A stretch of DNA of 64,000 nucleotides from Litomosoides sigmodontis. Its lineage: Eukaryota; Nematoda; Chromadorea; Rhabditida; Onchocercidae. Position numbers and translations under genes: made by a program. Location: contig OY718806.1 in the NCBI GenBank assembly GCA_963070105.1, positions 1,332,865 to 1,396,864 of the forward strand. The letters are read 5' to 3'. Positions 16,720 through 29,196 of the stretch are shown here, one piece after another. Under the pieces are notes generated by a model. It was not told the origin of the DNA. It ran no database searches and was given only the letters and a program-made list of their open reading frames with translations. Position 1 is the stretch's first letter; every line of letters starts with the position of its first letter.

Positions 16720-18622
16720 ATGTATAGATCTGATCGGTACAGCGATAGCATATCCTGGCAGTCATATCGAGCTGTTCCTTCATTGTGCTCAGTGGAACAA
16801 AGGTATTCCTATATAACCTAACAGTTATTGTGCTATTTTACATCCTGTTTGCATCATTTTAAAGAGGATGTAAAATAGCATAATAACTGTATGGAATAAT
16901 TGTGATTTCAAACTTGATCTCATGTTCTGTAAATTCCATCGTGTCAGAGTTTATTTTATTCTATTTGCTGGATTTTTCCAGGAACTCAGAAACGACAGGA
17001 CCAGTTGCAAAAGTATGGTTACGATATGTTATATATGCTTGTAATATTGTGATAATGGTGAATAGTTTGTGTTGATTTTTGCTAATTCGTATATTTCTAC
17101 GTTGAAGATTTGGAAGGGACCAGCCAAAAAATTTTTCAAGACCATTCTGAATATTATTATTCGAATCGCATATTGTATCTAACTGTAGATATTCTCAGGT
17201 TGCTGGTACAGCATCATTGGCAGTGGGAGCATGGCTTCGTACAGATTCACGATTTCGGAATTTCCTGTCCGAACGGTATAGGAATGTTGTGGAGGAGGCG
17301 TTTTGGCAGGTAATTTATTGGAGAGAGAACTGTTCAAAATTAAGCAAATTAGGGGATATTAAAAAAAACTCTTTCATATATACTGCGTTGGCTGTATTCT
17401 CATTAGGCATTTTATGAAAGCTAGAAGTGCTTCAAACGAGGTGTCAAATAGTAATTTTATTCTTCATTTCTTACTGTTCACATCATGTAGTAAAACAAGT
17501 AATAAGAGGTTTTATGTAGTCAGTCAGAACAGTTTGAAATTACAAAAGTCAGGAACAAATTTATAGGCTCCAACTCTGTATGTTTTTTCGTACATTTTGG
17601 TTGTCATTGGAATGTGCATGGTGGTTGCTTGTCTGGTTGGTTGCTGCGGTGCATCTACCGATTCACGAGTACTTCTCATAGTATATGCCGTAGCTGTATT
17701 CATTCTTATGTTATTCACTGTTTCCTCAAACGCTTACCTCATCTTTAGGAAGTATGGTGTGAGTTTTTGATTTTTTCTCACTTTTTCACTGAAATTTCCG
17801 GTATTTTTATTTCCCTTTTTATAATGATATTACTGCAGATTGATGTCGAAGTATCGGATGCACTCACATATATGGTCCAAAACTATTATCAAGGAGCAGG
17901 AATTGTTCAGGAAAGCCTGGATCAATTACAACAAGCATTCCGATGCTGTGGTATATTTTTGCTTCCAATTATTTATTGCCTGGGATTTTTGGCGATATTT
18001 TTCATAGTTGCAGCCTCTAATATTGCTACCAAATCACGAGGTTTTCTTGCTCTCTTATCTTTTTTCAAATTTCAAGATCTTAGATAACTTGATTGGATGG
18101 TTTTTCTAGATGTTTGTGACTTCATTGTCATTTTAACATCAGCTAAAAGTTGATGTAAAAGAAGAATATTAAGGTAACGCGGGTTGTAGTGATTTCCGGT
18201 TTCTGCATTATGACATTCCACGTTCGTGTGATATCAGGTGTGATGGTTGTCATTTTCGTATAATGGTTGCACTGAGCATGGGTTTTTCTGTTGCATCCGT
18301 TGTTTGTGCTATCGTTGTTATTGCTGAGGTTTGTTATACTGTCATAAACCTCCATCATATTTCTGTTATAATTCTACATGTCCAAGAATGTGCAAGACTC
18401 ATTTTTTCAAGTGTTGATTGAGTGATGCAAATGGCATAATTTGTACATTTTGAAATAAGTTGTTTGTAGCTTACCGCAGTCGTATCTGCACTAGTCCTCA
18501 TAATGCGATCAACAAGTTCAATGGAAATTTGGTTGAATGAAATGAGTATTCCCCAAAGTCATTACGGGGATAAGTATTACTGTCGTGGACGTGATCGATA
18601 TATAGATTTAAATTCGCGGTAA
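16720..18622 (+). CDS. Tetraspanin
   Basis: A four-pass membrane organiser that builds tetraspanin-enriched microdomains at the plasma membrane or endosomes. Seven exons: 16720-16802, 16982-17057, 17199-17309, 17567-17758, 17839-17950, 18174-18328, 18470-18622. All phases match; 294 codons, 293 residues. TM1 is encoded across exons 2-3 (VIYACNIVIMVAGTASLAVG). TM2 and TM3 lie in exon 4 and flank the short cytoplasmic loop VGCCGASTDSR. The large extracellular loop carries the diagnostic CCG (RCCGNAGC), followed by three more cysteines (SCDIRCDGC), six in all. TM4 spans exons 6-7. The CCG glycine codon is split by intron 5 (exon 5 ends after G). The cytoplasmic tail after TM4 is unusually long for the family (about 40 residues, ending RYIDLNSR). 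Which nematode tsp gene it matches I cannot say. Family call is very secure. Confidence 0.93.
16804..16898 (+). other. Long hairpin (inverted repeat) in tetraspanin intron 1
   Basis: Arms 16821-16846 and 16865-16890 are reverse complements over 26 bp with one mismatch, separated by an 18-nt loop. Six more outer bases (16804-16809 with 16893-16898) can pair past an asymmetric bulge. The hairpin begins one base after the start of the intron (GT at 16803). It could be a pre-miRNA-like structure, a small MITE remnant, or a splicing-relevant stem. The pairing is seen directly; function is not known. Confidence 0.75.
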
Positions 18623-20244
18623 AGTGATGATTGTCCCTTTCCTAACCTCCACCATTCTGAACAGTTTCCATCACATCGGAAATACTAAGGCATTTTAATT
18701 GCTTCAGCACATTCCAAGATTTTTTCTTTGATTGATTTCATTACTATGAAATGTATTTATCAACCTTCTCTCGTAACTGATTGTTGTTAATACCATACAT
18801 TTTTTCTTTTTGTTGCTTTTTCTAAAATCATCTTGCGCCGAGTTAAGTGGTAGTTAGCCAGAAAACTATATATAAGCTTGTTTCCTGCTTTCATTTTCTT
18901 TCATATTCGTATTTCACTACTCAAAAATCATTTATTTTCGTATCAACCGAGTTATGCATATATGATTACATCTGTTTTATTTTGGACGGCATATTTTTTA
19001 TTGAGATGTGTTACTGTACGGAATTTTTTTTATTCCATTATGATTAGCAGTTCGTATATCATCATAAATACTGTCATTTTTATTTTTTTTATACTTTTAT
19101 TTTATACATTTCTTTATCAAGTTGGTCCATACAATACTGTGATTAGTGTCGAGCCATTTGCTTTAATTTCATTTTTTCACGTACTGTAGTTGTTGCTTTA
19201 ATGATATAGTTTTTCATAAGTGGTCAATTCGGTCTTCCACTTGATTCCTACCTGTTCAGTCATTGCTTTATTTTTAGTGCTCAATCAGTTTAATAAGTCT
19301 ACAATGTTCGTTATCTCTTCACTGCTTTTGACACTTATTTTTCATTTTTGATCAGTTAATTTTTGTTCCTCGAGATCTTTGCTGAAATCTGGTTATAATT
19401 TACGCAGTGCCTTTTGTTGCATTTGTTTCATTTTTTGTTGAGTAAACAATGTGAAAAATGTCGTTTTTTTTTAAATGATCACCCCGTGGAAGTTTTCTCC
19501 GACTTTCAACAATTACTTGAGCCTTTTAATTTTAGTTTTGCAGATAATTTTGTGTTTTGGAGATTCTTAACTTCTGAAACATTTCAAACAGCATTATTTC
19601 CTTTTTTATTAAAAACTGACGAAGTGTTACCATAATACTGTTATTTTTAAACTCCTTTTGTGAGTGTTTAGGTTAAGGAATTGCGCCGAATAATTAGTTT
19701 AAGAGATTTTATTTGAGTAGTGTGGTATTAGAATTCAAATAAGATTTTTCATCTGCAATTTTGGACGTGTTCTATTGGTTTCTTTCTAACGCATTTTGTT
19801 TTCGATCTTTGCATATTTCACATATTCAATTATCCGGAAACTTCTGTGATTGAAATTCCTCCTTTTTCATTTTCGCAACTGCACTTTATAATAACCTTTT
19901 TCTATTATTTCGTCATTAATGCATTTATTGTACAAATGAAAAATGTTGCGTTAGCGTATTGCACGCTTTTGAGTGCTAATGCTCCAAACACAAAAACAAA
20001 GTTCTTATATTGGCATATTATTGAGGTATTAATATTCAACTCAATTCATTTTTCTTTAAATAACAACCGATTACAGATTCTTCTTTATTGGTTTGTGTAT
20101 CGGAATATGACCATGCGGTTGTAACCACACGGTTCTTCTTTTGATTTCAATGGTAAGTTAATCGTGTTTCCTGTTCTTATGGTCGGTTTGACATGAATTT
20201 TGAAATTCGTGATCGCTTCTGATGACAGGCACAGATTTTATGAA
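18623..20244. other. Intergenic interval between tetraspanin and RNFT genes
   Basis: AT-rich, with T-rich open frames at 18847-19189, 19414-19635 and 19846-20124 that encode only hydrophobic low-complexity peptides. No exon with credible borders was found. The 1.6 kb spacing argues against a nematode operon. Confidence 0.5.
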
Positions 20245-23200
20245 ATGGGTGAAGAAAGAAGTACACAACCCCAACCGGCAACAATATGGCGTGGCGCGAG
20301 CTTAAGGGACAGTTTCTTGACAGTTGTTCAGGTTTTCCGCTTTCTCAGTTTTGTGCTTAGAATATCATAGAACAATGATGGGAAATATATTCCTTAGATT
20401 TCTATTTACTGCGTCCATTATCTGTGTAATATGTTGAACCGTCTAAAGTATCCCGTGCTTCTTCCATTGTATCTTTTCATTTTTTTTTACATCGATTAGT
20501 TACGTTACAGAATGCGGGATCCCAAGAAATGCGAAATGGACTCGTGGAGGATTTCAGAACAGCATTGGATATGCTGACACAGGCTGCACCTACATCCAGT
20601 ATGTCATCAGTTGAAGCAGGTATCAATGCCTGGGTGCACGGTTATTGCAATTGCAGTTGCAGTTGTTGATTGAAAGGCTTATGGATTAGCCTTGGCTCTA
20701 TCCTTCGCTGCTTGTTTTTGGCAGTTGTTTAATGAGCACTTTAAATAACTGAGAAAGGCTGAGCAGAGAAATCATATAATTAAGTTTTCTCCTTTCTGCT
20801 GTGAAAATTCTCGCATTCAAATTTCTAATTTCAATTTTTTTGTAACTTTTTTTCAAGTTTTCAGAAAGCACAAATGATCGTGCAGATACAGTGATTGTTG
20901 TAGATGAAGATAATGCGTCAAGTGCTTCTTCAAGTTCCGGCACCAGGCATAGGCTTACTCCAAATGCTAACGTAAATCTGTTTGGGAGATCCATAAGTAT
21001 GTCAACTATATTTTGATATGTCCTATTAGATAGAAGCAAGCGTTCTGTAAGAAGCTATTGAAAGAAGCTACAATCTTTCAAGTAGTGAAAGCGCGGTTAT
21101 TTTCGGTCTAAAATTTTGTGTTGATTGTAGCTGATGCAACAGATAACAGTGACGAGTATTCCACTACGAATATTGGTGCTGCAAATACGAACCTTCAGAG
21201 GGAATTGAGCCGCTTAAGAGCGCTAGCTCAAAGTACTGAACTCCAAAGAGTAAGTGTCTAGTCGATGGTATAATTCCGAATTCGATATCCTTGGTCGTAT
21301 AACTCCTTGTAAACCAGTTTGATAAAAACTAATGACATCCTTCGGGTTTTGCTGAATCGTACAATTTTAGTAACTAAAGTTTCGGAGAAATTTTTCGTGT
21401 TTTTTCAGTTTGATTTTGAAATTACGCTTTTTTGAAACAACGGTATTTTGCAGTTTTGGGTCCTACTGCTCAATGTTTTGCCTTTCTTCATCATTATATT
21501 TTTCAAAGCTGTTGTCGATGGATTCTTTTCATTACTGAGTCTTTTGGCATCATTTTTTCTTTTTCATATTGCGAATAGCACGTTTATGGCTTCTCGAAGG
21601 TGATTTTTAGATAGTTTTCTAAACCTCTTTTAAAAACCAATGCATTACGATTCTGGAATTAAATCTTTCAGCAATAAAAAATGTAAGCCAAATTTGTAAT
21701 ACCATTTCGAATTTCTTTAACGTCATTGAATTTCAGGGAAAAGCGCTACTTTCATCTTTTGCAGTCATTCACATCTTCGGTTTTCTTTTTCAATTTCCAG
21801 TCACTTTTTTATGGTACGATTGCTTTTTGATTACATTGGACGTTATGAACACTTACCCTTTTGTGACAGTCTTATTTATTTCAGATAATGTTTTTTTCTT
21901 TCAGGATTGGATTCTATCCATTTTTCTTTCAGGATTGGATTCTATCTATATACCAATGGCTTTTATGTCTCGCCTTACAAATCCGATCACTTTTTTCTCC
22001 ACGTTGCATGTTGTGCTGGTTGTTGATTTTGCTGTTAAAATCATCACCGTCATAGTGAAAGCTGGGGTATGTTGCTTTTAGATCTTAATTTTTTCAGCAT
22101 ATGAGTATTGCGTTATGGTAATTATATGTAAAAATCTCGTAATTTCCTGTTATGAGGTTTTGAGCTGTTGATATTAATAGAGATATTGTTTCTCGACAAT
22201 TACGTGCCAATCACTTCCGCTTTAAAAGATCCTGACAGAAAAACAGAAAAGTCTGTTTTAGCTTTGCTAGGTTTCTATCGAGATATCGGAGTGCAAAGAA
22301 CCTGTAGCCGTTTTATTAGACTGTACGATTCTCCAAGTTCCGTCAAACTTTCATCTCTTTTTTGGCACTTTTAAGTTTATACTTCTGAGTACTTGTCGCC
22401 GAGTTTATAATAATTAGCTTATGTCATGACTTGTTTAGCTCACTGTCTTACCAACGAAATTTATTGGAAACAGACGTTTGCGTCGAGTTTTCCAGTGGAT
22501 TGAATATACTAGCCAGTTTTACCGTTATATATTACCAATACCGCAGTGGACTCGCTATCTCAGTTACTCGCTTTTTTCCACTCCACTTACATATTTCGGT
22601 GATCATTTCTTCGCCGTGCTGTACGTAATCTATAAGGTATGTTAACATTATCTGAAAGTAAAAAGGGATCATGAAATGAATACCTATCCACTTGGGTACA
22701 GCTTTTCTTAGCTCCTTTCAGGCATGTTTAATGCAAGTAATTGGTAAGCGTTGGTTTGAAAGCACACGTCGTATTTTCCGGCTTACATCTGTTGGTTCGA
22801 AAGTTTCAGTAGGTGAAGACGATTCAGTTCAGTGTACAATTTGCTTCAATGATTTCTGCAATCCCATCAGAGTTTGTTCTTTGGCTTGTTTTTGCTTTTG
22901 TACTTATCATATTTTGGTTTAGAGGACCAAATTATTTAGATATACTGTTTGTTGCTTCTGTTTCATCTTCGTATACAACAAAAAGTACATCAATCAAATT
23001 TGGTGATGTATCTCGTTAAACATTTGTGTTAATTCATTTAAGCCATATTTATTACTTTGTTCAAAGTTTTCTTAAAGGGTTGTCATAATTTGTTGTGAAT
23101 AATGGAGAAACTTTTTGGTAGCTTAGTATGAATAATTAATTGGTCTATTCGTTTACAGTAGTGGATAAATACTATCTATAGTAGTTTGAAAATAAGCAGT

Positions 23201-24201
23201 ACTGGAAGATTTCTTGCGGCACAACGAAATGAGATACAGTTTGATGGCAATGAGGATGTATAAATTAGATTGGGAGTGGAAGTTAACTGTTATCGACCCT
23301 TGATTGTTGATTAACCACCACCGATTGACTGCCACTGATGGACTGACTAACTTGGACTAAGCTGTTGTGTATAACTGTGTTCACCGGGTCCCAAGATCCG
23401 GATATAATAGGTGGCAGTGTAGGAGTGGACTATTTAATCACAATATTGGAAGTTTATTACAAGTAATTACGAGGTCAGCTAGACTTTGCAATCAGTGAGG
23501 TTGACGTGCATCTTGAAATGAGATGCATATAGCAAAGTAACAAAGGTTATGAATAGAGCTACTTTAGCGGTGATCGAGTTCAAGGGGTTAATTGCTATTG
23601 TATAAGATCGGTATTGGACATAGCAAAGGACTAGGCAATTAGTTGTAAACCAATCCTTACGCTAATGAAGTAACTAATGACTTATTGATTTCTCTAATTC
23701 GTGTTCACTTTATTTCGAGTTTTCGACATAATTAGCGATCCCTGCGATACCAAATGTTTCATCAACTTCTTGGGCCAAATCCTTTCCTTATGCCATACTT
23801 TTTTTTTTTTATTTGAGTAGTATTTAAAATTTTTAAATAGTGGTGTTGTGCATTTCTTGCATTTTGGACTGCACAGTTCTGTTACCTTAATTCTTAATTG
23901 TTTCAAGATCATTATGAATACACTTAAATTATTTCCGAGTATTTTAGAGATTTTATTGAAATAAAGGAAGTTGGGCAGTCAATGAAATGTTTCTCCTACT
24001 AGTAATGTAACTGCGCATGTGTTGCCAGTTTCTTAACAATGCTTTTAATTATAGCTTTCTTGTGGCCATATTTTCTGTGAAGAATGTATCGGTACCTGGT
24101 TGGATAACGAACATACCTGTCCAATGTGTCGAGCAACAGTGGCTCAAGAAGATAATATGTGGAAAAATGGAGATACTACATATTATCCTCAGTTGTGTTG
24201 A
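20245..24201 (+). CDS. RNFT1/2-type multi-pass RING finger E3 ubiquitin ligase
   Basis: A RING finger and transmembrane domain protein; family members are ER-membrane ubiquitin ligases linked to ER quality control. Ten exons: 20245-20331, 20511-20619, 20865-20996, 21131-21249, 21454-21599, 21737-21813, 21933-22066, 22439-22636, 22722-22871, 24055-24201. All phases match; 433 codons, 432 residues. The N-terminal 135 residues are polar and acidic (VIVVDEDNASSASSSS), presumably cytosolic and disordered. Several hydrophobic segments follow (exons 5-8), then the amphipathic RRIFRLTSVG region. The C3HC4 RING is split between the last two exons by a 1.18 kb intron: CTIC, CNPIR, then CGHIFCEECIGTWL and CPMCR. 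The tail WKNGDTTYYPQLC matches the family's WKDGATS-type C-terminus. Length agrees with animal RNFT proteins (about 430-440). The exon 7 acceptor is duplicated (see repeat at 21894). Start at 20245 is chosen because it alone gives a frame compatible with exon 2. Confidence 0.92.
21894..21946 (+). repeat. Tandem duplication of a splice acceptor and exon start
   Basis: A 28-bp period: the polypyrimidine-CAG acceptor plus the first 14 exon bases occur twice in a row (acceptors ending at 21904 and 21932). Only the second acceptor keeps the RNFT frame; using the first shifts it. Confidence 0.9.
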
Positions 24202-26332
24202 TTAGGCTAATAATTTATTTGCTTCGTATTTATTTTTTGAAATATGTACTTAAATTATTTGCATATCTCAAAATTTTAGTGGCTTTCCAAAATTCCTTCA
24301 GCTTCGTTTCCGAAAATTTTCAGACTTCCGGTAATGTGAAAGGAAAAGGGTGATGTCTAATTGAGTGAGAAGTGCTCTTTAGTTGGGAACTCAAGGTGTA
24401 AAATATCTAAGTACATAGAAATTTCATGTAAATTTTTCTAGTGTAATGTTTGCTATAATCTTGAGTGATATAGTTTAAGATTTGTTTAGCTTACTGATAC
24501 GCATGCTTTTTTAGCTGAGAACAGGTCATCTCGAAGTTTTCATGACTTTCTAAAAAATATCCCAATTGCATTGCGCTCGCTATGGGAAGTTTTTTTTTTC
24601 TTTGCAAATGCCAATGCAAAGGGATTTAGGACTGTACTAATCGAACGATTTTGATGTGATATTTGCAGAAAAATTGATGCCTTCTGCATTTGCTTCAGGG
24701 TGATGTATGCATCTGTTATTCGGGTTATTTATTGTATTATCAGAGGTACCATTTTTGCTGTTCTGCATTGTCATCTATGAGATATGGATTTGTGATCATT
24801 GCAAATTATATGAATTGTATAACATGATGTCTTTTATATTTTCCTCCGCCCGTTAATTAAGTTTAAGCAAGCTCTGGACTGGGCGTTACAGGTTGATATG
24901 ATGCGTCTTTAATGCCAAATCTAGCTGGAAAAACAAGTGCTATTAGTAAACTGCTGTTGCGTACTAAGTTTAGCATTGAAATTGATAAAGAACGTGAGCT
25001 ATTATGTTCCAGGAAGCAGGTTTAGGACTTCTAAATAAAACTGAACTTAAATTCGCAAGTACATACATAATAAAATGATAAATTCAAAATTTCTGGACCG
25101 CGATGAATTCGTAATGGAAATATACCTCGCCAGTGTGGGAAATATTTCCGACTACATTTGGAAATGTTTTTTTAAAAACCAATGCCATACAACGTCTGAG
25201 AAAAATAAAACTGGTGTTGTTTTTGGTTTCTCCTGGTTGCTGTGATATCGTATCGTTCAGAATGACATAGAGAAAAAAAGGAAGACGGATGCAACTGAAG
25301 GGGAAATCAGAGAGACGTCTGAAAATTAATTTTCACACATTGAAACTAATATTAAAGGTTAACGCTCTGTCCTAATTCAATGATAGCTTCCACTCCACTC
25401 TTCTACATCCTATAGATTTTACTTCAGTTGTTCCTTCAAGTTATTACAAAAGCTGCGTGAGAAGTGAATAAAATTCCAAGAAAATTTTAATATCTTACGA
25501 AAGAGGCAAATGATATTTTGATTATTTCAGAGATTGCTGAAAAAAAAAAATGGTTTTTTTCAATCTTCATCAACAAATTAGTGAACATTTCTTCGTTGTT
25601 TTCTTGTCCTTCAATATCACTAGCAGTTTTAAATTGTAAACAATTTCCGTTCCTACATGTCAAGCTAAAAGTTTTAGTGAGAATGCTTTTTCCTTTCTTT
25701 TTTTTTCCTCAATTTCTTTTAAAGAGTAAATTCATGTCTTACACATGGGCAGAAATTGTTTTCCTGTTTATATATTTTTGAATGATACTTAGTAATTAAT
25801 CATATATAAATTCTTCTAATGTTCCGCAAGTCAAAAAAAAAACCGAATTTCGAAATATTTTATCTCCAATGTGTTAGGTTTTTCCATAAATTTAGGCCAT
25901 TACAGCTCATTAAATCATTTTAATTTTTCTTTGGAATAACAATAATCACCGTATGTTGTTAACCGTATTCAACTGTTACACCATTGATCAGCTATAGTGC
26001 TAATTTTTAAAGTTTTACTAAGCTGATCATTTAACTTTTACGAAGTTAAATGCAATTATAGAAGGAAGTAGTTTGAGGAAGTATTTTTCCGTTGATTTGA
26101 CAAAAAATCTCGATAAGAAGGCAAAACCGGATCTTTCCGAGGTGCTTCGTTTAATTTTATATACAAATATTTATATATATATATATATATTTATTTATTT
26201 AATTAATTTATTTTTTCATTTTAGAAGATATAGGGCACTAATAGGAAGGTGAACCACCTAAGGAGTAACAAGAGAAACCCGTCGAGGAAAGGAGAGGGGA
26301 ACAGTGGGTAGGACGGATAATGGTGGTGTGTC
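24202..26332. other. Intergenic interval between RNFT and nitrobindin-like genes
   Basis: Nothing supportable as an exon. There is a short (TA)n at 26173-26190 and an 8-bp inverted repeat of GATCAGCT near 25986/26020. The frame 25518-25781 is T-rich and not protein-like. Confidence 0.5.
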
Positions 26333-29196
26333 ATGATGTCGTCGTTTTCAGTAGCAATTGGTGAACCGTTCAAACGAATGTCCATCAACGTTCAGCTGTT
26401 GGTCATTAGTATTATCTTATTTGTAAGAGTTACTCATGCTGAGCTTACACTGAACAACCAGAAACTGGAATGGATTATTGGTTCCTGGCGATCGGAATTT
26501 TCCGGAAAGGTTTTATCAATCATTTTGTTTTTATTTTTAATATTTTTACGTGATACTATCAATCTGTGTTCGGTATTTATATCAGCACACACCATACATA
26601 CATACATACATACATACATACATACATACATACATACATACATACATACATACATACATACATACATACATACATACATACATACATACATACATACATA
26701 CATACATACATACATACATACATACATACATACATACATACATACATACATACATACATACATACATACATACATACATACATACACACATACATACATA
26801 CATACATACATACACACATACATACATTATATACATACATACACACACACACATGCACATGCACATGCACACATATACAACCGCCATCACCAGTAGCTTA
26901 ATTTAATTGCATGTTTCCTGATTGATGCATTCCGGTTTTCTTTAGGTATTCTGGCCAACAGTGCCGACAATGACATTTGGTGAAGAATTGATTATTGCAG
27001 AAGCACCACTTGCCAAATCCGTTAATGTACAATTTTTGAATTTTAGGTTAGTTTTAAAATATAAAATGTCTTACTGATTCATAATTTTATGAAATTTAAA
27101 ATAATTTTACTGAATTAAAAAACTCATATATTACACAAAAATTTTCATTTATGTAATTTATTAAACACGAATGGGTGTAGCAATTGAGTTAGCTAAGTTT
27201 CACAGTAAAATGTTTCAGTGAAACCTAGACAGTTCATTTCTATGAAATGGTTAAAATGAGCTTTCAACAGATTCAAACACACACACACACACAAATATCG
27301 TGTTAATAAGATTATTTGTATTTCATGTTGTTGTTTAATTATCAGCTGATCAGTTGATAATGATGTCTTTGATATTCTCTAATCGTTAGATCGTTGATTC
27401 GTTAGATGAGATAATAATCGTTGGTTCGGTCTTGTTTGATCGCCCAAGAATTTCACCATAGGTGGTATCGTCTTGAAACAATGTTGCACTATTGTTTCTG
27501 AAATGCTTGAAAGGAAATGTTGATCGATTGATTAGCTTTTATTCGTGCATGAATCGGTAGACATATTGAAGTTATTGTTGATTTTTATTCTCTAAATTTA
27601 TGCATTTTACTTTTTGAAACACGAATAAATGAAAAATTTTAGACGAATAACAGTAATCAATTTATTGAAAAGATTTAAAGTCAAAAGCAGTGTTGTATTT
27701 TAGCATAAATTGGAAAGGATTAGTGCGGTAGAATGAAATCGATTCTAATCTAATCCAGTTTTTCAACATTTTTTATTCATTTCCATTCTGTTTCAGTGAT
27801 AATTTCACTGCACATTTATCACCAAATATATTCATTTAACTATCATAGTAACTTATATTTATTATCGTTTATGATTTTATTGTAATTTCTCTTAAATTAA
27901 AATATGTCACGAAATGTGTTTGAATGATTATTCCTCTTTAACACTTTTTTTTCTCCTCTTTTTCATCTTCCTACTATTTCCACCTTAAATGGAAACGATA
28001 ATAGATAGTATAAGTGAGCAAACAACTAGAGCATTTCAATTTCGTTTGCTTTACCCTTTATTATTCTCTTTCCCAATAATTAATTTGACATTATTGCGAC
28101 AAAAAAAAAAAGGAACAAAATGGAAATTGCGTAAATAATTTTTTTTAGCAACAAGATTTACTCGATAGTCATTCAAGTAAGGAATATAATTTTAAAATTA
28201 TTTTAATGAAATTTGTTTATAATTTTTTGATTTGATAATTTCTAGGCTTTTTCCCCTTCTTTCTTTTTAGTGCACGTGCATGGTCGCATACAACCAAAGA
28301 TCATTTTCATGACGAATGGGGCTTTATCACTGTGGATCCATTTGGAAATGCTACACTGATGACAGCTGGAAATAACGGTTGTCACAAATTGTTTAGTTGA
28401 AATATTTGAAAAAAATAGAGAGGCAGAGAGAGAGAGAGAGAGGTAAGGAAAGACAAAGAGGAAGAGATAAGGAGAGGTGTGTGTTATTTCTGTTTTTAAT
28501 ATAAAAGAAAGAAAAAAAGGAATGCATATAATGTTCATTATTTAGTTCAAATTTTTGCACTTCCGTTATAAGTGTATAATGGCAATTAAAAAGTTTTCTT
28601 TCTAACATATAGGATTTACAACTTATGAAGTGGGAGAAGTTGCACCAAATAAGATGATTTTAACACTTAAAGATATCGGAAGGATCTCATTCTCCAGGGA
28701 TCTTCCAGTTGAAGATGTAAGTTCCCTAACTATCAGTTCATCAATTTGTCTACTTTTCCTTTTTCTTTCATGCAACGCTGTCAGCTAGCTATAGTTATTA
28801 AAAAAGAACTAAAATTAGTTCATAAAAGTGATTACGCGTATTAGTCTTATTAGAAAATTCTTTTATTTGTAAAAATTTTTCTTTTAGATTTAGTGATATA
28901 TTTGGTAAATCGTAAAAAAAGAATTTTTGAGGAATTGATAAAGTTATGCAAATTGTATATGCTAAAAAAAATTTCAATTGATTCTAGTTTTGCTTGAAAT
29001 AAAACCTTCAGTAGTAAATTATGGATTATAATTTATTGAAAAATAAATTATCTAAGTTATCAATTATTAGTTACGACGAACATTCATCAAGCACGACGAT
29101 CAGTACTTGGAGCAAATAATTGAAATGCGAACAGCAACACATCCAGCACACGGCTATTTGGAGCATACCCGAGTGATCTATACAAGACAGAATTAA
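26333..29196 (+). CDS. Secreted nitrobindin / THAP4 C-terminal-type heme-barrel protein
   Basis: Nitrobindin-fold proteins are 10-stranded beta barrels that bind heme and nitric oxide or isomerise peroxynitrite. Five exons: 26333-26509, 26946-27046, 28271-28377, 28613-28716, 29071-29196. All phases match; 205 codons, 204 residues. An internal Met at residue 16 starts a good signal peptide (SINVQLLVISIILFVRVTHA), so the mature barrel probably begins near residue 37 with WIIGSWRSEFSG, where cytosolic relatives have a GxWxGxGxG loop. Later blocks resemble human THAP4: HDEWGFITVDP, TTYEVGEVAP, IGRISFSRDLPVE and LEQIIEMRTATHP. At the place where THAP4 and plant nitrobindin have the axial histidine a few residues after the T-x-P motif, this protein appears to have tyrosine (GYLEHTRV), with a His three residues later. 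Intron 1 holds a CATA microsatellite. The family call is firm; retention of heme binding is uncertain. Confidence 0.88.
26593..26864. repeat. (CATA)n tetranucleotide microsatellite
   Basis: About 190 bp of perfect CATA followed by imperfect CATA/CACA units, inside intron 1 of the nitrobindin-like gene. It generates artefactual IHTY and YVCM reading frames on both strands. Confidence 0.95.

Noticed and set aside
17997..18042. Possible cassette exon in tetraspanin intron 5
   Set aside because: Direct joining of 17950 to 18174 restores the canonical CCG glycine and phase; the candidate exon would destroy it.
18847..20124. Hydrophobic plus-strand frames before the RNFT gene
   Set aside because: T-rich low-complexity sequence without borders or homologous motifs.
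22185..22374. Open frame between RNFT exons 7 and 8
   Set aside because: Exon 7 joins exon 8 (22439) directly in phase and matches the family; the extra frame has no matching sequence.
26434..26906. Several IHTY and YVCM repeat frames on both strands
   Set aside because: Produced by the CATA microsatellite in an intron.
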